Below are positions 41,679-49,032 of a stretch of DNA of 64,000 bases, one piece after another (the first letter of the stretch is position 1; every line of letters starts with the position of its first letter). A model generated the notes under the pieces. That model did no database searches, was not told where the DNA came from, and saw nothing but the letters and a program-made list of their open reading frames with translations. The stretch covers positions 62,001 to 126,000 of the forward strand of contig JAWKLD010000003.1 of assembly GCA_041392855.1 (NCBI GenBank). Reading direction: 5' to 3'. Made by a program: the position numbers and the translations under genes. Source of the DNA: Flavipsychrobacter sp. Its GTDB lineage: Bacteria; Bacteroidota; Bacteroidia; Chitinophagales; Chitinophagaceae.

Positions 41679-42455
41679 CTCCTCATTCTTTAGCATAGGC
41701 TCATGCAGCTCTACGGCCTTGCCACGTTTACTTTTCTTTAGCATACGCATATTGAGTATCTCTACTATAAAGGAGAAAGCCATAGCAAAGTAAACATAGT
41801 TTTTCAAGTGCATCTCGTGTGCACGTTCCGGATCCCAGCCTTCTACTATCAATACCATACCTACCAGCACTAAGAAGGATAATGCCAACATCTTTAATGT
41901 AGGATGCTTGTGTATAAAGTCTGCTATACGCGCACTAAATACAAACATGATAAACATAGCGATCACTACAGCTACTATCATTATCTCTACATGCTTGGCT
42001 ATACCTACAGCCGTTATCATACTATCAAAAGAGAAAACCATATCTACCAACACTATCTGGCTTACTGCGGCCATAAAGCTTTTATTAGCCTTTCCCTTTA
42101 GGCTAGGGTCTTCTTCTGCACCTTCTAGCTTATGGTGTATCTCTTTTACTGTTTTATACAGCAAGAACATACCACCTGCAAGCATCACCAAACTGGCTAG
42201 GTCAAACCCCTTATCAAAAAGCGTAAAAACAGGCTTACCTTTTTGTTGTATCAACCAGCTGAGCCCTAGCAATAGTAGTATACGCATACCTATTCCCGCA
42301 AACATCCATACGCGCCTTGCGTTGAGCTGTTGCGACTTGGGCATTCTACCCATTATTATGGATACGAATATTACATTATCAATACCCAATATCACCTCTA
42401 GGAGTGTTAGGGTAAGTAAACTGATCAGGCTATCTATGGTTAATAAATGTTCCAT
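41667..42455 (-). CDS. TerC family integral membrane protein
   Basis: A 262-residue membrane protein with about seven helices and the family features EVILGIDNVIFVSI near residue 20 and DMVFSFDSMITAVGI near 135, both with the conserved acidic residue in the membrane. Members export or sense metal ions (e.g. manganese exporters) or contribute to tellurite resistance; in this case the substrate is not known. It begins three bases after the pyrD stop and is co-transcribed with it. The C-terminus is charged and cytosolic. Confidence 0.88.
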   Translation of the reverse strand: MEHLLTIDSLISLLTLTLLEVILGIDNVIFVSIIMGRMPKSQQLNARRVWMFAGIGMRILLLLGLSWLIQQKGKPVFTLFDKGFDLASLVMLAGGMFLLYKTVKEIHHKLEGAEEDPSLKGKANKSFMAAVSQIVLVDMVFSFDSMITAVGIAKHVEIMIVAVVIAMFIMFVFSARIADFIHKHPTLKMLALSFLVLVGMVLIVEGWDPERAHEMHLKNYVYFAMAFSFIVEILNMRMLKKSKRGKAVELHEPMLKNEEEKE

Positions 42456-42458
42456 TAT

Positions 42459-43490
42459 CTATTGATTGGCTAATATGCCTTTACAAATATTCTTAGCTAT
42501 CGCAGGACCTTCGTATATAAATCCTGTATACACCTGCACAAGACTAGCACCAGCATTTAGTTTCTCCAGAGCATCTTCAGCAGTAAATATCCCCCCCACA
42601 GCTATCATTGGTATACTACCACCACTTTTTTCATGAATATACTTGATGACATCGGTAGATCTGTTAGTAAGTGGCTTTCCGCTAAGCCCACCTGCCCCTA
42701 TTTGCTCCACTTTGTTAGCTGGTGTTTTCAAGCTACTGCGGTCTATTGTCGTATTGGTAGCTACTATCCCGTCGGTTTTTGTAGTAGTTACTATTTCTAC
42801 AATATCATCCAGTTGTTCATTGGTAAGGTCGGGAGCAATTTTCAGTAGTAAAGGTTTTGGATTACCCATTTCCTTATTCAACTCCTGCAGTCTGTTTAAT
42901 ATGGCCATTAGTGGCTTCTTGTCCTGTAGTTCTCTTAAACCCGGAGTGTTGGGGCTACTTACGTTCACCACAAAATAGTCTACAACCTCATATAATTCTT
43001 TAAAACATATTTCGTAATCACTCAGCGCATCCTCATTAGGGGTTACTTTATTCTTGCCAATATTACCACCTATGATAATATTTTCCTTTCTGGCTCTAAG
43101 TCTTATGGCTGCTTCTTCTGCCCCACCATTGTTAAAGCCCATACGGTTAATGAGTGCCCTATCCTCTGGCAAACGAAACAAACGTGGTTTGGGGTTGCCA
43201 GGTTGTGCCTTGGGGGTAAGTGTACCTATCTCTACAAAGCCAAAGCCTAAATGAGAGAGCTCATCTGTCCATCTGGCATCTTTATCAAAGCCCGCACCAA
43301 GCCCTACAGGGTTGGGGAACTTAATACCCCACACTTCTTTTTCCAGTCTATTATCCTTTATTTGAAACAGGTTCTTGAGCAATTTTCTTAATGGCGCAAA
43401 ACGATATGCCCATGACAAGCGATCCATAACCCAATAATGCACCTGCTCTGGCGGAACAGTAAATAGAACCTTCTTTATAATACCATACAT
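42459..43490 (-). CDS. pyrD: quinone-dependent dihydroorotate dehydrogenase (class 2)
   Basis: Membrane-associated enzyme oxidising dihydroorotate to orotate in pyrimidine synthesis. The 343-residue protein has the class 2 N-terminal helical extension (MYGIIKKVLFTVPPEQVHYWV), FMN-binding strings FPNPVGLGAGFDK, RMGFNNGGAEEA, the catalytic serine in NVSSPNTPGLREL, and GGIFTAEDALEKLNAGA. The ATG at 43488-43490 is used. The upstream TTG (43497-43499) is part of a TATCTTTG -7 element, not a start. Transcribed with terC. Confidence 0.95.
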   Translation of the reverse strand: MYGIIKKVLFTVPPEQVHYWVMDRLSWAYRFAPLRKLLKNLFQIKDNRLEKEVWGIKFPNPVGLGAGFDKDARWTDELSHLGFGFVEIGTLTPKAQPGNPKPRLFRLPEDRALINRMGFNNGGAEEAAIRLRARKENIIIGGNIGKNKVTPNEDALSDYEICFKELYEVVDYFVVNVSSPNTPGLRELQDKKPLMAILNRLQELNKEMGNPKPLLLKIAPDLTNEQLDDIVEIVTTTKTDGIVATNTTIDRSSLKTPANKVEQIGAGGLSGKPLTNRSTDVIKYIHEKSGGSIPMIAVGGIFTAEDALEKLNAGASLVQVYTGFIYEGPAIAKNICKGILANQ

Positions 43491-43496
43491 CGCACG

Positions 43497-43504
43497 CAAA
43501 GATA
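43497..43504 (-). promoter_or_regulatory. -7 element of pyrD
   Basis: TATCTTTG on the minus strand matches the consensus exactly and lies six bases before the ATG. Confidence 0.65.
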
Positions 43505-43573
43505 CAGTATGTGTATTGTAACTTTTTTAACATTTTCTAACAAGCTAAAATAACTTGAAACCTTATCTTTAGC

Positions 43574-44311
43574 ATGATGATGCGTGGATACTTCCCCTTG
43601 CTAGTAGTTACACTTATATGTGGCCTACACCAGATGGTGTATGCTCAAAACGATATGCAGGGTAAAATATTGGATCACAACACCAAACTACCGGTGAAAG
43701 ATGTACAAGTGCTTAATGTACACACTGGAGATGTTTTGGTATGTGATGAAGAGGGCGTGTTCAAAATATCCGTATCAGGAGGCAACCTTGTAGAGTTTAG
43801 TAAAGACGGTTATAAAATAATACGTGTACGTGTGCCGGAAGGCAAACTTCCCTCTTATTTTAAAGTTATCATGCAAGAGTCGGGCACAGAAGTTGTCGAC
43901 TACATATATGCAAGAGGCGCAGCGCCTGACTACAAAACAGATAGCATGCGTTACCGAAGAATATATGGCTCTACCTTAGATGTCCCTAAACTAACAGGAT
44001 TGGATGTAATACGCCACCCTTTTAGCGCCATGAGCAAAAAGAACCAACAGATTTGGGCTTTCCAAGATGAATATAAATGGTACCAAGAGCAAAAATATAT
44101 AGACTATACCTTTAACGAAGACTTGGTCAACAAAGTAACAGGCCTTAGCGGAGATAGTCTACACTCTTACATGCAAATGTTTAGGCCTACCTATAAATAT
44201 CTACGTAGCATGAACGAATATGCCTACCTCAACTATATAAAAACCACTGTTGAGGCTTATAGAAGAAGAGGTATACGTGCACGTCAGCCAGTTATCAGAA
44301 GCTCCCAGTAA
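43574..44311 (+). CDS. exported protein with carboxypeptidase-regulatory-like domain
   Basis: A 245-residue exported protein (signal to about residue 24, ending MVYAQ). Residues 27-105 form a CarboxypepD_reg-like beta sandwich (MQGKILDHNTKLPVKDVQVL; DEEGVFKISVSGGNLVEF). The rest is a charged helical region with many aromatic residues and no recognised domain. Three ATG codons (43574, 43577, 43580) are possible starts; a TATCTTTA -7-like element ends only two bases before the first, favouring the second or third. It is transcribed divergently from pyrD. Confidence 0.68.
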   Translation: MMMRGYFPLLVVTLICGLHQMVYAQNDMQGKILDHNTKLPVKDVQVLNVHTGDVLVCDEEGVFKISVSGGNLVEFSKDGYKIIRVRVPEGKLPSYFKVIMQESGTEVVDYIYARGAAPDYKTDSMRYRRIYGSTLDVPKLTGLDVIRHPFSAMSKKNQQIWAFQDEYKWYQEQKYIDYTFNEDLVNKVTGLSGDSLHSYMQMFRPTYKYLRSMNEYAYLNYIKTTVEAYRRRGIRARQPVIRSSQ

Positions 44312-44399
44312 TACTTCTTTTTTCCTATTCTACAATTTGCCCCAGCTCACCTACATTGCTAGGGTGTATGATGCTTCCAGTATGCTTATCGGGTCATTT

Positions 44400-44438
44400 G
44401 TTAACCGCTCGTTAACGAGTTGCAAAGCCGTCGTTAAC
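44400..44438 (+). promoter_or_regulatory. three phased GTTAAC boxes
   Basis: GTTAAC at 44400, 44411 and 44433: intervals 11 and 22 bp, as at 31995-32033. The last box ends 13 bases before a -33 TTTG at 44452. Confidence 0.55.
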
Positions 44439-44451
44439 AACCCCCATTTTC

Positions 44452-44482
44452 TTTGTAGGCGTAGCACTGTGTTGCATCTTTG
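44452..44482 (+). promoter_or_regulatory. -33/-7 promoter of the 65-codon gene
   Basis: TTTG at 44452-44455, a 19-base spacer and CATCTTTG at 44475-44482. It shares TTGCATCTTTG with the promoter at 32090-32100. Confidence 0.55.
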
Positions 44483-44483
44483 C

Positions 44484-44524
44484 AACAACAAACAACAAAC
44501 AACAAACAACAAACAACAAACAAA
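44484..44524 (+). repeat. 7-bp tandem repeat in the leader of the 65-codon gene
   Basis: About five copies of CAACAAA. The array sits entirely within the predicted 5' leader and keeps it free of secondary structure. Copy number could vary by slippage. Confidence 0.75.
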
Positions 44525-44570
44525 CGAACAACTGAACAAACCATAACTAACACCACAAAAAACAATTATT

Positions 44571-44768
44571 ATGGAACTCGATATAGCAAGAAAGATTTAC
44601 AGCGGCAAGTACAGTATGGTAATGGACTTCGAGTACTATACTTCGAAACTTGAAAAAGGCTTCCAGCTGTTGAAAGAAAAAGCTACTAAAAGACAATGTA
44701 GCAAGGAAGAAAGAGAAGCTATGAAAGTAGCTCTGGAGTACAACTTGGAAACCATGTTTACTTCATAA
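44571..44768 (+). CDS. 65-residue charged helical protein
   Basis: A soluble, almost entirely helical protein (residues 1-60), rich in Lys/Glu with one cysteine (KRQCSKEER) and no membrane segment. No family recognised. It has a complete promoter with phased GTTAAC boxes, a repetitive A/C-rich leader of about 85 bases, and a strong terminator 30 bases after the stop, i.e. the layout of an abundantly expressed monocistronic gene. It shares the promoter design, but not sequence, with the 44-codon gene at 32197. Confidence 0.6.
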   Translation: MELDIARKIYSGKYSMVMDFEYYTSKLEKGFQLLKEKATKRQCSKEEREAMKVALEYNLETMFTS

Positions 44769-44799
44769 CATAGATCAATATCAAATAAAACGATACACG

Positions 44800-44828
44800 A
44801 CAGGCTTCTATACGAAGCCTGTTTTTTT
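44800..44828 (+). terminator. terminator after the 65-codon gene
   Basis: ACAGGCTTC/GAAGCCTGT, a perfect 9-bp stem with a five-base loop, followed by seven T residues. Confidence 0.88.
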
Positions 44829-44841
44829 GCGCCTAGCTACA

Positions 44842-45585
44842 TTATAGTAGCAATGCAGAAAGTATATAGTCAAAAAGTAAAATGAGGATACAAGAGATAA
44901 CTACCGCTGTAGTAGATGCCCTGCCTATCTCTAAGGCTCCGCCTTTTACATAGTATCCATAATAGGACGGGATAATGGTAATGATCAAGGAGAATGTAAA
45001 CGCCTTAGCTAAAGAGAAGAAAATATCATAGCCTTTAAACTCCATAGACAAGCCTTCTCTAAACTCTTCCTGCGTTATAATACCTGATAGTGTACCTGCT
45101 AAAAAGCCGCCGAAAATACTTACTGAAATAGAAATGATGATCAATAGAGGTATAATGATGGCTGCAGACAATATCTTAGGTAGTATAAGGTATGTTTTGG
45201 TATTGATACCCATGATCTCAAGCGCATCTATCTGCTCACTCACACGCATATTCCCCAGCTCTGATGCTATCTTACCACCTACTACACCTGCCAGCACTAC
45301 ACATATCATGGTAGGGGATAATTCTAATACTGTAGAGTCTCTATTTATCTGTGCTATAATAGGTGTAGGCACTAATGGGCTCACCAGTTGATAAGCAGTC
45401 TGTATGGTCAAAACAGCCCCTAAAAAAAAGGAGATGATTAATACAATAGGTAAGGAGCGTATGCCGATATCATAGCATTGCTCTATAAACTCCTTCCAAT
45501 ACACTTTTATATTCTCCGGCCTACGTATAGACTGTGAAAGCATAATGGATATACGACCCAGATGTTCCAGAAACCTTTTGATCAT
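44842..45585 (-). CDS. mlaE: MlaE/YrbE family ABC transporter permease
   Basis: Inner-membrane permease of the Mla phospholipid transport system. The 247-residue protein has an N-terminal amphipathic helix, then about five membrane helices with the MlaE features GIRSLPIVLIISFFLGAVL, ELSPTMICVVLAGVVGGKIASELGNMRVSEQIDALEIMG (residues 80-118) and FKGYDIFFSLAKAFTFSLI. The ATG at 45583-45585 is used; an in-frame TTG at 45621 precedes the -7 element (45596-45603). The ATPase and MCE-domain partners (MlaF, MlaD) would be expected downstream but are not within reach; the gene is followed by the unrelated small gene on the other strand. Confidence 0.9.
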   Translation of the reverse strand: MIKRFLEHLGRISIMLSQSIRRPENIKVYWKEFIEQCYDIGIRSLPIVLIISFFLGAVLTIQTAYQLVSPLVPTPIIAQINRDSTVLELSPTMICVVLAGVVGGKIASELGNMRVSEQIDALEIMGINTKTYLILPKILSAAIIIPLLIIISISVSIFGGFLAGTLSGIITQEEFREGLSMEFKGYDIFFSLAKAFTFSLIITIIPSYYGYYVKGGALEIGRASTTAVVISCILILLFDYILSALLL

Positions 45586-45595
45586 GATTATCTCA

Positions 45596-45603
45596 CAAAT
45601 GTA
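45596..45603 (-). promoter_or_regulatory. -7 element of mlaE
   Basis: TACATTTG on the minus strand, exact consensus, 10 bases before the ATG. Confidence 0.55.
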
Positions 45604-45619
45604 AGCAATACATAAATAC

Positions 45620-45648
45620 AAATCCCGTATCTGTAGGATACGGGATCT
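45620..45648 (-). terminator. terminator after secDF
   Basis: ATCCCGTATC/GATACGGGAT, a perfect 10-bp stem with a five-base loop. On the minus strand it is followed by TTGTATTT. Confidence 0.75.
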
Positions 45649-45676
45649 ATATAATTTATTATGTTTTAGGCATTTA

Positions 45677-48600
45677 CTATGCCATTTGTTTCAGTTCTTC
45701 TATCTGTGCTTCTCTATCTACCTCATTCTTCAACTTATCTTTCTTATCCATATCCACCAATACCGGTGCTGCTACGAATATAGAAGAATAAGTACCTGTG
45801 AACACACCTATCAACATTGCGAACGCAAAACCTCTTGTTACCTCTCCACCGAAGATGAATAGTATCAATACAGTTAAGAACACCGTTAAAGCAGTCATAA
45901 TAGTACGGCTTAGCGTATCATTAATTGCACGGTTGATAACACTAGTTTTAGCTTCTTTAGGCGACTTACGGAAGTATTCACGTATACGGTCGAATACGAT
46001 CACGGTATCGTTCATAGAGAAACCTATTACAGTAAGTATCGCTGCGATAAAGTGCTGATCGATCTCTAAAGAGAACGGTACAATATCCTTAAAGAAAGAG
46101 AATACCGCTAGGGTTACACACACGTCGTGGAATAGTGCCACAAGCGTACCCAAAGAGTACTGCCATCTGCGGAAACGTGCTAGGATATAAATAGCAATAG
46201 CAAACAATGATAAGAATGTTGCCCATTTAGCACCACTTACCAAGTCGTCAGAAATGGTAGGTCTTACCGTTTGTGAACTTTGGATATAATCAGTAGAGAA
46301 TTTCTCCAGTGAACTGCCAGTGATAAAACCTTTCTCGCTCAATCCTTGGTATAAAGCAGCTTGAACATTTGCTTCAGCATCTTTATCGTTAGAGTTGATC
46401 AAATATGCAGTAGTAATATTTACTTGGTTTTCAGTACCTACAGTTTTCACTACAGGATACTCATCGCCTAAGTAAGGTTGTAAAGCTTCACGTAGATCAG
46501 CTACTTTGTGATCCTTATCAAACTGGATAGTATAGCTACGTCCACCTTCAAACTCAACACCATAGTTAAAGCCATTGAAGAAAGCACCAATACCCGCTAT
46601 CAATACAAATACTGATATAACATAAGCGATCTTACGCTTACCAACGAAATCAAAGTTGGCTTTGCGGAAGATAGACTTAGATATATTAGTAAAGTATTTG
46701 AAGTGACGGTCACGCTTGGTCCAAATATCAGTAACTAAACGAGATACCATGATACCACAGAACATTGATAATAATAGACCGATGATCTGTGTAGTAGCAA
46801 AACCTAGTACCGGTCCAAGACCGAAGATAAATAGTATTACCGCAGTAATTAGTGTAGTGATGTGACCATCCAATACAGGTGCGTAAGAACGCTTATATCC
46901 ATCTGTTACTGCCTGCTGATAACTCTTACCTGCTGCCAGCTCTTCTTTAATACGCTCAAATATGATTACGTTGGTATCTACCGCCATACCAATTGTTAGT
47001 ACAAGACCAGCAATACCAGGCATAGTAAGTGTAGCATGTAAAGATGCTAGGATACCTACAGTAAATAACAAGTTCAATATCAATGCGATGTTCGCTACTA
47101 TACCACCAGTATTGTAGTATACAAGCATTAAGATGAATATAACTGCGAACGATATTAGTAATGAGTTTCTACCAGCTTTGATAGATTCAGCACCTAATGT
47201 AGGACCAACTACTTGCTCCTGAACAATACGAGCAGGTGCATCTAATTTACCAGACTTAAGGATATTAGCTAAGTCAGTTGCTTGCTCTACTGTAAAACCA
47301 CCTTCAATTGAAGTATTACCATTCGGGATAGCACCATTTACTCTAGGAGAAGAATATACTCTATCATCTAGTACTACAGCAACAAAGTTTCCTACATTCT
47401 CAGAAGTCATTTTAGCCCAAATACGAGTACCGGTCTTATCCATAGACATAGTTACCTCCGGTTGTCCGGTAGTAGGGCTATAGTCCATACGTGCTTGTGT
47501 TACGTGGTCACCCTCTAGTTTAGATTCGTTAGCACCAGGAGCTTTCTTAAGTGCATATATTCTTAACTGTGCGTTAGGATCGCGTCTGCTATCCTCATCT
47601 TCTGCACCGTAAACGATCTTAACGTCATTAGGCAATGCATTACGAACAACATTTAGTTTTAAGTATGCATTCAGTTTAGCGGTGTCTTTCTTATTGATAT
47701 AACCTACTTCTGGTCCGTCTATTACACTACCTTGTTGTGTAATAGATGGTAACCATACTGAGTACAATAGTGGGCTTTCTTTTTCAAACTTAGCACGCTC
47801 TGCCGCTAGAGAGTCAGCACCTGCAAGACCATTAGAATCAGCACTTGCAGCACTACCACCTAGTAGTTCATTGATACTTGCATCCTCTTTGTTCTCTGCC
47901 ACTTTAGCTTCGTCAGTAGCTGCTCCATCAGTTGTAGTTTCTTCTTCCGAACCTCCTGAAAGGTAACGAGCCAATGCATCATTTGCTGGCTGTAGGAAGT
48001 TTACAAACTCATTGTTAGAGTATACTTCGAAGAACTGTAGCTTAGCTGTAGATTGTAAATAGTTACGTACACGCTCTGGGTTACGCACACCAGCAAGTTC
48101 TACTGTTATGATACCTTTATTTTCATCAAGGTTTACGTTTGGCTGAGATACACCAAACTTATCTATACGCTTTTGTAGTACGTTGTAGATGTTTGTAATC
48201 GCAACTTTAGACTCTTTTCTTATTTTAGCTATCACCTCTTCGTTAGTAGAGTTAATGTTGATCTCTTTTTCAGAAGGCTTAGTAAATAAATAAGCTAGTC
48301 TTTGGTCAGGATTATTGGCTTTGTAAGCCTCACCAAAAAGTGTCACGAAATTTTCTTGACTGTTTTCTTTGGCCGCATTGGCATCAGCAATAGCCTTGTT
48401 TAGAATAGGGTCAGTTGGTTTGTTGGAAAGAGAACGGATCAATTCGTCCAAACTCACTTCTAACACAACGCTCATACCGCCTTGTAAATCAAGACCTAGG
48501 TTCAACTCTTGACCTTTTGCCTCTAAGTAGTTGTACTTCTTAGGGAAGCTGATTACTGTTTCACCCTGTAGGCTGTCAGTAATATGGTCGTAGAAACGCT

Positions 48601-48778
48601 CAATAAGTTGTTCCTTTTCTTTGCCTTGGGCATCTGGGTTTTCCAGCATGGCCATGCGTTCCGCGCTTGCTCTAGCTTTCTTTTCAACGTTGCGAACCAC
48701 AAATGTGAAAGACAGCTGGTATAGCGAAATTAGGATAAGTGCAATGGTAAAGATCTTTACCAAACCTTTTAACTGCAT
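45677..48778 (-). CDS. secDF: protein translocase subunit SecDF (fused)
   Basis: Uses the proton gradient to pull proteins through SecYEG. The 1033 residues join SecD and SecF in one chain, usual for Bacteroidota. SecD: helix at about 8-28; periplasmic P1 domain (with YNYLEAKGQELNLGLDLQGGMSVVLEV); then five helices with the proton-relay motif MAVDTNVIIFERIKEE. SecF: starts near 700 and has its own helices with IGFSMNDTVIVFDRIREY. The periplasmic part contains a low-complexity insert (residues 280-320, Ala/Glu/Asp/Thr-rich). An exact -7 element lies at 48827-48834. Confidence 0.96.
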   Translation of the reverse strand: MQLKGLVKIFTIALILISLYQLSFTFVVRNVEKKARASAERMAMLENPDAQGKEKEQLIERFYDHITDSLQGETVISFPKKYNYLEAKGQELNLGLDLQGGMSVVLEVSLDELIRSLSNKPTDPILNKAIADANAAKENSQENFVTLFGEAYKANNPDQRLAYLFTKPSEKEININSTNEEVIAKIRKESKVAITNIYNVLQKRIDKFGVSQPNVNLDENKGIITVELAGVRNPERVRNYLQSTAKLQFFEVYSNNEFVNFLQPANDALARYLSGGSEEETTTDGAATDEAKVAENKEDASINELLGGSAASADSNGLAGADSLAAERAKFEKESPLLYSVWLPSITQQGSVIDGPEVGYINKKDTAKLNAYLKLNVVRNALPNDVKIVYGAEDEDSRRDPNAQLRIYALKKAPGANESKLEGDHVTQARMDYSPTTGQPEVTMSMDKTGTRIWAKMTSENVGNFVAVVLDDRVYSSPRVNGAIPNGNTSIEGGFTVEQATDLANILKSGKLDAPARIVQEQVVGPTLGAESIKAGRNSLLISFAVIFILMLVYYNTGGIVANIALILNLLFTVGILASLHATLTMPGIAGLVLTIGMAVDTNVIIFERIKEELAAGKSYQQAVTDGYKRSYAPVLDGHITTLITAVILFIFGLGPVLGFATTQIIGLLLSMFCGIMVSRLVTDIWTKRDRHFKYFTNISKSIFRKANFDFVGKRKIAYVISVFVLIAGIGAFFNGFNYGVEFEGGRSYTIQFDKDHKVADLREALQPYLGDEYPVVKTVGTENQVNITTAYLINSNDKDAEANVQAALYQGLSEKGFITGSSLEKFSTDYIQSSQTVRPTISDDLVSGAKWATFLSLFAIAIYILARFRRWQYSLGTLVALFHDVCVTLAVFSFFKDIVPFSLEIDQHFIAAILTVIGFSMNDTVIVFDRIREYFRKSPKEAKTSVINRAINDTLSRTIMTALTVFLTVLILFIFGGEVTRGFAFAMLIGVFTGTYSSIFVAAPVLVDMDKKDKLKNEVDREAQIEELKQMA

Positions 48779-48826
48779 AGGTTTTGTCTATTAAATAATA
48801 TTATTTGTTTAAAAAAACAGAGTGGG

Positions 48827-48834
48827 CAAAGATA
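48827..48834 (-). promoter_or_regulatory. -7 element of secDF
   Basis: TATCTTTG on the minus strand, exact consensus, 48 bases before the ATG; the A/T-rich leader contains no structure. Confidence 0.55.
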
Positions 48835-49032
48835 GGATTTAATATAAAAAAATGAAGATTTGAGATAAATTATAATATCACTCCCTTTTTGACGGCTAAA
48901 ACACCCTGATTATTTAATCTAAAGTTGAACATTTGCGGTGGTTTTGTCATAAAAATAATTCTTTAGCATTTTTATAACTAATAACTTATTTTTACGAACA
49001 GTATTATTTATACAAAAAAATCATAATCTGGC

